From assembly GCA_033239005.1 (NCBI GenBank), contig BSQZ01000018.1, positions 2,344,536 through 2,408,535 of the forward strand: a DNA stretch of 64,000 nucleotides, read 5' to 3'. The notes under the pieces were generated by a model. That model did no database searches, was not told the origin of the DNA, and saw only the letters and a program-made list of their open reading frames with translations. Origin of the DNA: Lamellibrachia satsuma. Lineage: Eukaryota > Annelida > Polychaeta > Sabellida > Siboglinidae. A program made the translations under genes and the position numbers. The first letter of the stretch is position 1. Every line of letters starts with the position of its first letter. Shown one piece after another: positions 11,240 to 21,211 of this stretch.

Positions 11240-14200
11240 GTAAGTTTGTAGCAGCGACCAGATCACAATTTTCCATGGTTCAATATTGCATGTTTTTATG
11301 CTAGCACAGTTGATGATGTCTTTAAAAAGAAAATACAAAATCTGTGATGTTTGACTAATATAGTAATGCAACATGGTTGCCCTAAGGTGTCTATGGCTCT
11401 ATGCACATGAACACAAATGCTAATATAATAGTTTAGAATTGAAAAATGAAACAAATTGAGTTGCGGAGGCAGCTTTGACAAGTAGGCTTATCTGCACAAG
11501 TAGCAGCAAAAAATTATTATACAGCATGCTTTTTGGGCATGTGTCCACAGCCTACATTGATGATAGATTTCAATACTGAAACAGTTCATTAGAGCAAAGT
11601 TAATTGCTAACATATTTTATGCAGAGATAACGTGAAAGATATTAATGATATATGAACTGACAGTAATAAACATATTTAATTTGCTTCAGAGCAAGTGCAG
11701 TACTTGAATAATCTGCTTCAGAAGGCTCGAGAAACAACTCGAACTTGCAGGCAGAAATCAAATGGTACATTACTTGTGAAGCTCTCTATATCATAGATTT
11801 AATATAAAGCACACATTTGTTGTAAAAAATGATATAAATATGTAAGAATGGACCCAGAAAAAGAAACAGCTGTATATGTTCAACAGAATTTAGACATGTT
11901 CTATGTACATGTACAATCAAACCTTTCTTTAAGGTCACCTTGGTAATACAGCCACCTTGTTATTGTGGTCACCCTGGGACAATCCCAAGTCATTCCAATA
12001 ATAGTAAAGTAGGGTATTAAGTTTATGCATCTCATTAGAAATTGACAAAGTTAATTCCAGGAGAATGATTGAAGTTAGCATTTGATGACTTACATTTAGA
12101 TAATATTTATAGTGGAGATTAAATGAAAATATTAATATGTAACTGAATTAATTTCAGAACAAATGCGACTCGTGAAGGACGACTTAAGACAGTCAAAAGA
12201 AGGGTCACAGAAATACAATGGTACATTTCTTGCCAAATGAATTATTTCACACCAGTTAAATAACTCTGTCAATTTTCATTTGTTTGTTGAATTACGATAA
12301 GATGTGAAATTATTTTTGAACTTCATTATTGGCAATAGACTGAAGATAGGTATATTGACAGCTATTGGGGTGGGGGTTGTGGGGGGGGTAGAAGTGCAGA
12401 AAATGATAACACAACACACTAACAAAGCTAAAATTTTTCTCAACCAATTACTTGCATGTGATTAAAAAGTATTCTGGATGTGCATGTTTCTTTTTATCAG
12501 ATCGCTTAACTGTCACACCACGCATATTCGTAGGGTTGTTGAAACAGGTAAAGGAGAATTTTTTATATATACGTACATTGTATTTATATAGCTTAAATCA
12601 TATAACGTATACATATATGTACTTCAGAGGAAGTTTGTCGGCTGAGAGACACAGTCAAATGCCAACAGGAAGAAATAAAAGCCACTGAAGGTAAGTTTAA
12701 TTTACATTGTCATAGATTTATTTAATAGACTTTATATAGAACAACGGAACCTCACTATTAAGGTCATCGTCCGGACTGGGCCAAAGTGACCTGAATAGTG
12801 AGGTGACTGTATCAGTGGGACTTTTCTTTTATGGAAATAATTTGGGACTGTCCCAAGGTGACCATAATGGTGAGGTGGCTGTATTACTGAGGTGACCGTA
12901 ATGGTGAGGTGGCTGTAGTACTGAGGTGACCGTAATGGTGAGGTGGCTGTATTACTGAAGTGACCATAAATTTATAACACATTTTAAAAAGATTTTATAG
13001 CTTGAAAAATGAGTATTGATTTTAAATAGACAAAACATTTGTGACATGAATTGTGACATGAACATTGTATGCATTTCAGAGGAAGTCTGTCGACTGAGAG
13101 ACACGGTCAAAAGTCAACAGGAAGAAATGAAGGTCACTGAAGGTACATTTACAGCATCATAGATTTAACAGACTTTATACAATTGAATAATTAAAAACAT
13201 CTTAAACAGCTAAAAGTAAAATGTTGAATGTAGGAAGCAATGGTATGTTTGTTATTAAACTTTGTGTGTAATTGGTATTAAGTCACAAAATCTATATAAA
13301 ATATTTTGTACAAGCATGATGAATGAAGGAGGTTTTTGACATTGTAGAAGTTACTGTTAGGACATGTGTACATAAACTTGATCAGACAAGTCACCCCAAG
13401 AGGAAGGTCAGCATCCTTGCCACCAGGTGTCTTCTATTACATCAGTACCTCTGGCAGATGAACCCACTGAAATGTGAAGTTGCTGTGTTAACCAATGGGA
13501 TTGCTCACTGGAATCTATGGTGCTCACACACGGGCACTTATCTTTAATTGATAGTGCAACTGGTTGGATGAATAATAGACCGCATTCCTGAAAATGCTCT
13601 TTGAAGTTTGGGTGCAGGCATACCAAATTCCAATTTACCCTCAAAATACCAATTACAATTACAAAATACCAATTACAATTACAAAATACCAATTCCAATT
13701 ATAAATTCCATCTCGAACAGTATATGAACAGAGCAACCACAGCATATTCAGCACCAAAAAATATCATGTTTTAGAGCAGCTTTATTTAATTTCTGCATAT
13801 TATGGTACATAATGGCAAGCTAATATGATTTCCAATATAGTATATTTTAGTCATCGAAAGTATTAAAGTAATAAAAAATACCAATTACATTTTCACCAAT
13901 TCCAATTATTGTTAAAAACAAAGCACAAATTCCGGAATTGGCATTTAAATTCCAGTTGCATTGTATTTGACCCCAAATCTGCTCTCATTTAATACTGTAC
14001 ATTCCTCAATTTCACATATTGTACATTCCTCATTTATTTTGATCATATTTTACATTGCATTGTTTTCTATCTGTCCTCTTTCATCTGATGTTGCACGTTC
14101 ATCAACTGATACTTGATGTGTATTTATTTTGATCGTGTTTCACATCTCATAGTTTCTGTCTCCTCTCTCATCGTTTGTTTTGATCATGATTCACATCTTC

Positions 14201-15128
14201 TGCTGCAGCATCAACTGACAATGCCCATGTGACCAGTCCAAGCTGCCGCCCCAAACAACGCCTCCTAGTGGTAGGTGGAGTGACCAATGAGAAGATCGGA
14301 ACAGGACAAAGGGAATACAACCATTGCCACTATTGGATGGAGGAGTCCAACTGTTGGCAGCTGTTGACAGAGCTGCCACAGTCAGTCGGCAGGTGGTATG
14401 ACATATGTCAGTTGGCCAGTGACCAGCTGTTGCTGACAGGAGGGGTGAAGGGTGGTGTAGTGAAGGGCGACTGTTGGCTGCTGGATGGCAACAAATGGAC
14501 ACAGATGCCATCACTAGCTTCTGCACGCTACCTTCACCGAAGTGTCCTCCTTGGAGACTACATGTATGTAGTGGGCGGGGGAGATGTCAGTGGCAAGGTG
14601 ATTGCATCTGTGGAAAGGTTTGACCTGAAGCAGCATCAGTGGTCATTGGTACCTGACATGCCACAATCGGTGTACAACCCCTGTGTCATCAGCTACGACC
14701 ACAGGGTGTTTGTGTTTGGTGGCCGCAATGCAAACTTTGAGGTATTGTCCTGCACTCAGGTCTATGACACAACGTTGGGTAAGTGGCTCACCCTGGCGGC
14801 CATGTCTGGGGCATGTGACAGTGGTGCTGCTGTCTCTATAAACAGGTGTATCTACCTGGTGGGAGGCCACAGTCGGTCATGTCTCCGGTATGACCCAGCC
14901 ACCGACAGCTGGACAAGGCTGAGTCGACCATACCAGGAACACAGCCAGGCCCCAGCAGTCATGTGGCAGGGTGGCATACTGGTGGCAGGGGGTGGGGGTA
15001 ACACACCTCTGTCTGCGATCATAGAACACTATGACCCTGTGTTTGACGAGTGGTCTGACTGGCAGACACCACTGAAGGAGAAACTGACATGTCATGGCAT
15101 GTTCAGTGTCATCCACTCTGGTGTCTGA
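10970..15128 (+). CDS. Death domain - coiled coil - kelch protein (5' end missing)
   Basis: Six exons join in phase 1: 10970-11239, 11690-11764, 12158-12220, 12628-12690, 13080-13142 and 14209-15128 (TGA). The first known exon encodes about 90 residues with the pattern of a Death domain (LTDKFFMRVARHEL, then LGVFLGMTRSVVRDII, AILESWRNKP, LFEQLCAAYLELKKTDVAEY). The next four encode heptad-like, charged helical segments. The last encodes six kelch blades, each with a Gly-Gly pair (LLVVGGV, LLLTGGV, MYVVGGG, VFVFGGR, IYLVGGH, ILVAGGG). Death domains mediate homotypic signalling assemblies and kelch propellers bind substrates, so an adaptor role is inferred. There is no BTB or BACK domain in these exons, unlike KLHL proteins. 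The initiating exon is not found. A polyadenylation signal AATAAA lies at 15448. Confidence 0.85.
11690..11764 (+). CDS. Death-kelch gene, coiled-coil exon 1
   Basis: 75 bp, phase 1 to phase 1, acceptor ttgcttcag and donor GTACAT. Encodes QQVQYLNNLLQKARETTR and a short basic end. Predicted helical. Confidence 0.78.
11925..12010. repeat. Intronic inverted repeat, left arm
   Basis: The reverse complement of this stretch (gggattgtcccagggtgacc, then aaggtggctgtattac) matches 12840-12900. Both lie in introns of the Death-kelch gene and flank two coiled-coil exons. Confidence 0.7.
12158..12220 (+). CDS. Death-kelch gene, coiled-coil exon 2
   Basis: 63 bp (21 codons, three heptads), phase 1 to phase 1, acceptor aatttcag and donor GTACAT. 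Encodes EQMRLVKDDLRQSKEGSQ and a short tail. Same length and phase as the next two exons. Confidence 0.82.
12628..12690 (+). CDS. Death-kelch gene, coiled-coil exon 3
   Basis: 63 bp, phase 1 to phase 1, acceptor tacttcag and donor GTAAGT. Encodes EEVCRLRDTVKCQQEEIK. Near-duplicate of the exon at 13080. Confidence 0.85.
12760..12970. repeat. Intronic repeat, right arm of the inverted pair, with short tandem units
   Basis: Contains several short units of the form gaggtgaccgtaatggtgag plus gtggctgtattact. Part of it is the reverse complement of 11925-12010. May be a foldback-type element. Confidence 0.7.
13080..13142 (+). CDS. Death-kelch gene, coiled-coil exon 4 (duplicate of exon 3)
   Basis: 63 bp, phase 1 to phase 1, acceptor gcatttcag and donor GTACAT. 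Encodes EEVCRLRDTVKSQQEEMK. Differs from exon 3 by a few bases. The following intron also shares the words catagattta and agactttata with the intron after exon 3, so the duplication included flanking intron. Confidence 0.85.
13143..14208. other. Intron before the kelch exon
   Basis: No exon seen. Contains short repeats of accaattacaattacaaaat near 13620-13700 and a pyrimidine-rich run up to the acceptor ctgctgcag at 14208. Confidence 0.6.
14209..15128 (+). CDS. Death-kelch gene, terminal kelch-propeller exon
   Basis: Acceptor ctgctgcag, phase 1 in, TGA at 15126-15128. One uninterrupted exon encodes the whole propeller: six kelch blades with Gly-Gly and downstream Trp (NCWQLL, NKWTQMP, HQWSLVP, GKWLTLA, DSWTRL, DEWSDW). 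Coding composition is clearly more GC-rich than the flanking introns. Confidence 0.92.
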
Positions 15129-15891
15129 CCATGCAGTCAGGTTACTAATTAGGTCATCTTTGGGTGCCATATGTCTAGTGGTGTTGACAAGCATGGACAC
15201 TGGCTGTGGTCTGTTAATTAGGCCATCTTTGAGTGCCATGTCTGGTGGTGTTGGCAAGTATGGGCACAGGACTGTCAGTCGAGAGGACAGTGGTGCGAGT
15301 CCACCTGTCGATGTCTTGGGCTTGAGCAGTGTCGTTCATCCCAATTTGCCTGTGTCTTTCGGTAGAGACGCTAAGAGCCATTGGTCCGTTCTGTCTGGTA
15401 TCTATGCCAGGGAAGTAAAAGTAAAAGACCCCACACAGGGAAATGCAAATAAACCTGTCATGGAGTCACTACCTAGAGAAACTCTGAAAATAAACCACTC
15501 CTTTGTTAGTCCTAGACAGGAATGTTTGGAGTTAAATGACAGGTCATATGCTACTCAGGTAAAAGCATGACCAGTTGGCTGTAGGTGGTGGTCAGCTGGT
15601 TGCCAGGTCACAGGCCACTGTGGCACTGTGACAGGTGGGTTACCATCGGACTCTCAATCGAGAGAATCTGGGTTCTAATCCTCTCGCTGCTGTTTCGAAG
15701 CATCAACTGGATATCATCAGCGTAATGACGGAAATTTACTCTGTGCCTCCTGATGACCTCGCCAACTGGTTGGACTTACTGGGAGAACAGTACAGGTCCC
15801 AGGATGGATCTCTGGGGTTCTCCAGTATTGAGTCTGTGAAGCCCAGATGTAGTCTGGCCAATCACAACACGCTCATCGCATTCCCGCAGAT
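15129..15891 (+). other. 3' UTR of the Death-kelch gene with repeat debris
   Basis: A segment of about 55 bp (taggtcatctttgggtgcca and relatives) is duplicated in tandem at 15137-15255. Two tRNA-like B-box stretches (gtgcgagtccacct near 15291, gggttctaatcc near 15670) suggest SINE remains. A candidate AATAAA signal lies at 15448-15453. Confidence 0.5.
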
Positions 15892-15892
15892 A

Positions 15893-16700
15893 TGATTCCA
15901 CCCACCCCAGTGAATGTGATGGTGAAGGTAGCCAGCTGGTACCATGTCATGTCAGTGAATGTGGTGGTGAGGGTAGCCAGCTGGTGCCATGTCATGTCAG
16001 TGAATGTGGTGGTGAGGGTAGCCAGCTGGTGCCATGTCATGTCAGTGAATGTGGTGGTGAAGGTAGCCAGCTGGTGCCATGTCATGTCAGTGAATGTGAT
16101 GGTGAAGGTAGCCAGCAGGTGCCATGTCATGTCAGTGAATGTGATGGTGAAGGTAGCCAGCTGGTGCCATGTCATGTCAGTGAATGTGGTGGTGAAGGTA
16201 GCCAGCTGGTGCCATGTCATGTCAGTGAATGTGATGGTGAAGGTAGCCAGCTGGTGCCATGTCATGTCAGTGAATGTAATGGTGAAGGTAGCCAGCTGTT
16301 GCCATGTCATGTCAGTGAATGTGGTGGTGAAGGTAGCCAGCTGGTGCCATGTCATGTCAGTGAATGTGATGGTGAAGGTAGCCAGCAGGTGCCATGTCAT
16401 GTCAGTGAATGTGATGGTGAAGGTAGCCAGCTGGTGCCATGTCATGTCAGTGAATGTGGTGGTGAAGGTAGCCAGCTGGTGCCATGTCATGTCAGTGAAT
16501 GTGATGGTGAAGGTAGCCAGCTGGTGCCATGTCATGTCAGTGAATGTGATGGTGAAGGTAGCCAGCTGGTGCCATGTCATGTCAGTGAATGTGATGGTGA
16601 AGGTAGCCAGCTGGCGCCATGTCATGTCAGTGAATGTGATGGTGAAGGTAGCCAGCTGGTGCCATGTCATGTCAGTGAATGTGGTGGTGCTGGCAGCCAG
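15893..16700. repeat. 45-bp minisatellite, about 18 copies
   Basis: Unit: gtgaatgtggtggtgaaggt plus agccagctggtgccatgtca plus tgtca. The unit is a multiple of 3, so long repetitive ORFs are open in several frames on both strands; none has coding support. Confidence 0.96.
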
Positions 16701-17460
16701 TTGGGTTCATGGGTGTCTTGTTATGTTTTAATTGCAGTTGTTCACTGAGTAGAGCAATGTAAAAATGCAGTAATATTAAACTGTACATAGTCATTTGTAG
16801 CAAATCACAACACTTGTGTTTTTGTTTAATGTGTTGATATAATATGGTTGTTTTAAGTGCCAACTTATATAACTGAATATGCTGCACTAGAATCAACAAG
16901 TAGGAATGTAAAGGTGTATGGTGTGCGTGTGTAATTCTATTTTATTAAAGTGAAACTTGGTGCGATTGTGTTCGAAACAACTCGTGCCGTAGTGGACACT
17001 CACATTACCAGAAACCCTTTCTATGCACAAATAAGTTATCAAGCAAGTGTTGCAATATTATTACATTTCCATCCTACTTTAGCAATGAATGTCTATAATG
17101 TGACTAAAACTAATGAATTTGAAGTAAGATTAGTAAATGTGTTCATTTATTAATTGGATGTAGTATTTTGTTTTGAAAACCCATATTGTCCACACAAAAT
17201 GAGCGCCTACCCACTCAGGTCACGATACACAGTGTTTGTGTTACTAACAACTACATGTAGATATTTATATAACATGAATGTGTGCAGATGGATTGATGCC
17301 TTTAAATATTGGAGTTTCCGTATTTATGATTAGTATTTTTATTAAAAGTAACACCCCCAAGCTGCAAGATATAATGCTTAGTTAATGGAGAGAAGATTAA
17401 CCAAAACAGATTCATTCTATTACCGGGTCATCGTTGTAACATCAGACATGATCAAGACAT
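16701..17460. other. Unassigned intergenic sequence
   Basis: No gene or recognised repeat. Short ORFs on both strands lack motifs. Confidence 0.5.
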
Positions 17461-17463
17461 TAA

Positions 17464-18010
17464 CGACATGCCAGTGTGATCTATGTCTGAATCTGACACT
17501 AGATTGTCCAGCTGTACAAGGTGTTCCTAGACGACATGCCAGTGTGATCTACGTCTGAATCTGACACTAGATTGTCCAGCTGTACCAGGTGTTCCTAGAC
17601 GACATGCCAGTGTGATCTACGTCTGAATCTGACACTAGATTGTCCAGCTGTACCAGGTGTTCCTAGACGACATGCCAGTGTGATCTACGTCTGAATCTGA
17701 CACTAGATTGTCCAGCTGTACCAGGTGTTCCTAGACGACATGCCAGTGTGATCTACGTCTGAATCTGACACTAGATTGTCCAGCTGCACCAGGTGTTCCT
17801 AGACGACATGCCAGTGTGATCTACGTCTGAATCTGACACTAGATTGTCCAGCTGCACCAGGTGTTCCTAGACGACATGCCAGTGTGATCTACGTCTGAAT
17901 CTGACACTAGATTGTCCAGCTGTACCAGGTGTTCCTAGACGACATGCCAGTGTGATCTACGTCTGAATCTGACACTAGATTGTCCAGCTGTACCAGGTGT
18001 TCCTAAACGA
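17464..18010. repeat. 68-bp minisatellite, 8 copies
   Basis: Highly homogeneous units: gacgacatgccagtgtgatc plus tacgtctgaatctgacacta plus gattgtccagctgtaccagg plus tgttccta. Near identity between copies suggests recent expansion or ongoing homogenisation. Confidence 0.96.
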
Positions 18011-18089
18011 CATGCCAATGTGATCTACGTCAGCTACAACATGGAAAGCAAGATGGGAGATGATGATTGTCGCTGAGAGACCCAACACA

Positions 18090-18265
18090 ACCGATGACAC
18101 GATACAGGAAATCAATCCTATCCTGTACAGTAACATGTATATAACAGTCGTGATGGTGGTGGTGATGTCTGTCTCGACTGCCACAGCAGAGTGGTCATTT
18201 AGCGCTATGCAACGCTACGGTGACACGGTCCGCAAGGACAATACGTCCACCAGTTCAGACATTTA
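18090..18265 (+). pseudogene. hAT transposase C-terminal relic
   Basis: A short frame contains NPILYSNMYITVVMVVVMSV followed by [14 protein letters not shown], matching the hAT dimerisation motif (VSTATAERSFSAL-type). The usual Arg is Trp here. The rest of the transposase is absent and the frame ends at 18264. Confidence 0.7.
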
Positions 18266-18333
18266 ACGCTAACATTCCGACCAAATGAAATAGAGGGTAG
18301 TAACTGAACCGTTTCTGTAGATATGATACATTC

Positions 18334-19489
<1,156 letters not shown>

Positions 19490-19620
19490 ATCAATCATGT
19501 GCTAATAACACGTTCAATCACTGTACGGTACCATGTAACTGTCGCTGCTGTAGTTTCCTGGGAAACATGGGTGGCTCAACGAACCCAGTGGTCCAACTAG
19601 CACTGCCTTCCCCTACATCG
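19490..19620. repeat. Interspersed repeat, inverted partner of 4.74-4.87 kb
   Basis: Reverse-complement copy of the repeat at 4741-4870 (here taactgtcgctgctgtagtt and cactgccttcccctacat). The match may extend somewhat on either side. Confidence 0.75.
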
Positions 19621-19743
19621 GACATCTGTATGTGGTCAACATTATTAATTAAAACTTAATTATTATTAGTTATTGCCCAGGGTTAAGGGTTATTGTCTAA
19701 CAGCAATACCGTGTAGCAATGTGTCTTTTGTAAAGAACTGTTT

Positions 19744-19759
19744 GGTTCTGAGAAGAACC
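19744..19759 (-). promoter_or_regulatory. Histone-3'-end-like stem-loop
   Basis: On the minus strand GGTTCT-TCTC-AGAACC: a perfect 6-bp stem with a 4-base pyrimidine loop, preceded by aacaaac and followed by aaacag. It resembles the stem-loop of replication-dependent histone mRNAs (GGCTCT-TTTC-AGAGCC) in size and layout, and lies 110 bases after the stop of the small gene at 19870-20100. It may be chance. Confidence 0.4.
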
Positions 19760-19869
19760 GTTTGTTTTGTCCCCAGACCAACAGACAAACTACAGTCAGG
19801 GCAAACTGTCACTAGTCTCCGGTTCTTCAATTGAAGTGTCACTGAGAGTCATTTCGTCGTGTAGCGAGG

Positions 19870-20100
19870 CTAGTATGTCGCAGTCGTGTACTCGTAAAAC
19901 ATGGTGCGCGTGCCATCGAGTACAATCAGACGCAGTCGCTGGCTGTACAAGAACGCCCTCTCTCTGTTCTTCTCGGCGCGTTCGTAACGTACTCTCAGAG
20001 CCTCCAACTCGCTGTTGATGAGCACCAACTGGCGACAGGCGTACGCAAACCTGCGGTTGATCTGGGTGAACTGTTTCTCGAAGAAAGCTTCATCAGACAT
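19870..20100 (-). CDS. Small single-exon protein of unknown function
   Basis: A complete 76-codon frame from ATG at 20100 to TAG at 19870. The protein starts MSDEAFFEKQFTQINRRF and is mostly one long predicted amphipathic helix rich in Arg, Glu and Leu (INSELEALRVRYERAEKNRE), ending in an aromatic tail (TMFYEY). No signal peptide or membrane segment. Codon use is GC-richer than the surroundings, which argues for real coding. A TATA-like ttataag lies about 70 bases upstream (20168-20175) and a histone-type stem-loop 110 bases downstream. I do not recognise the family. A different frame stays open for about 30 codons past the stop, so a longer spliced or shifted form is possible. Confidence 0.6.
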   Translation of the reverse strand: MSDEAFFEKQFTQINRRFAYACRQLVLINSELEALRVRYERAEKNRERAFLYSQRLRLIVLDGTRTMFYEYTTATY

Positions 20101-20167
20101 CGTGGTTAGTGGTGGGTGTTATCGGAACAAGAGCAGAATATTTGTGATTGTCATACCACGGTCGCCT

Positions 20168-20175
20168 CTTATAAG
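20168..20175 (-). promoter_or_regulatory. TATA-like box upstream of the small gene
   Basis: CTTATAAG, 68-75 bases upstream of the ATG at 20100. It is a palindrome, so strand is assigned only from context. Confidence 0.4.
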
Positions 20176-20507
20176 CACCTGCTGATGGTGGCAGGTGACA
20201 GGTGTAGTTGTTATCACTATGTCGACCTTTCATAAAGATGGCATTTTCTCGTAGAACTCGCACTCAATTACTATATCACCTTCCGAACTGACATGTGCCA
20301 GGCAGTGCGTTGCAGTAGCTAATGTCTTGCTACCCACAGCGAGTGGGTTATCTTGATCCAGCGTCACTGATCCGCTGCACTAGGGATATACAAAGTCTAG
20401 AAGAACAATAATAATAACAACTCACTTGATCACTTCAAGTAACCATCGCATTTTACATTCTATTAGAAGAAATCACTAAGTGGCTGGTCGGAAGGTGATC
20501 AACAAAC

Positions 20508-20615
20508 ACTACGTAAACGTGTTAAAGCTTTCAATAAACTCAAAGTACCACATGAAAGACTGATGTTTAAATTAAAAGCTAATGGTTTGTGTAATGGCAT
20601 AATTAACAGTGAACA
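20508..20615 (+). mobile_element. Short CR1-like LINE relic
   Basis: One frame reads VKAFNKLKVPHERLMFKLKA followed by NGLCNGIINS, which is RT region A and its following helix (KAFDKVPHERLL-type). Nothing else of the element is visible. Confidence 0.6.
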
Positions 20616-20966
20616 TTAAGGTGGGTTTCAAAGGGCGTATCCAGGCAGTATTAAGCTGCAGAGGTTCGGTTAGACTCATTTCTGCATTACCAAAACTAAG
20701 CTTACAGTATCCAGCATGATGTTTTATTGATATGTTAAATATATGTTGGATCATCATGTGTTAGGTATGTACATCAACACATACATACACAAATCCTTGG
20801 AAATTTTAAGAAAAGAAGTAGAGAGAAATGCCTTTTCTGTTTGACCTTAGTAGCTTAGTTGTCATACAGTCACATCACACCTTAACAAAAGAACGTTGAA
20901 AAACCAGAAACAGATTTTTCACCAACACAACTATTCTCCACCATCTGTCATTAAGAATATACACAT

Positions 20967-20972
20967 TTTATT
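20967..20972 (-). terminator. MRPL55 polyadenylation signal
   Basis: AATAAA on the minus strand, about 95 bp after the MRPL55 stop codon. Confidence 0.6.
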
Positions 20973-21064
20973 GCATGTGTAACTTGCACCTTGAAATGCA
21001 CAGATGAGCACATGTAACTCATGTTCTTGTCACTTAATATTTCTCTGAATTTGTTAAGGTTCAT

Positions 21065-21211
21065 CTACTTCTTTTTCCACAAATGGCTATATTGATTGAT
21101 GTCAAATGAGTCTTCAATGTCCTCCTCAACCACTATCTTCTGCTTTGGTTTGCGTTTTGCGAGTCGTGCTGCCCTCTCTTCGGGAGACAGTGTGCTGACA
21201 TCTAGTGGTAG
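21065..21211 (-). CDS. MRPL55: MRPL55 exon 3
   Basis: Acceptor tattgcag, stop TAG. Encodes LPLDVSTLSPEERAARLA and the C-terminus. Confidence 0.94.
   Translation of the reverse strand, partial: LPLDVSTLSPEERAARLAKRKPKQKIVVEEDIEDSFDINQYSHLWKKK

Noticed and set aside
15635..15895. An 86-codon ORF (with IYSVPPDDLANWLDLLGEQY) as a host exon
   Set aside because: It looks protein-like but lies after the kelch stop, has no recognised family and no clear splice sites; left unassigned.
15873..16748. Three repetitive ORFs of 254-279 codons
   Set aside because: Products of the 45-bp minisatellite; open in several frames and on both strands at once.
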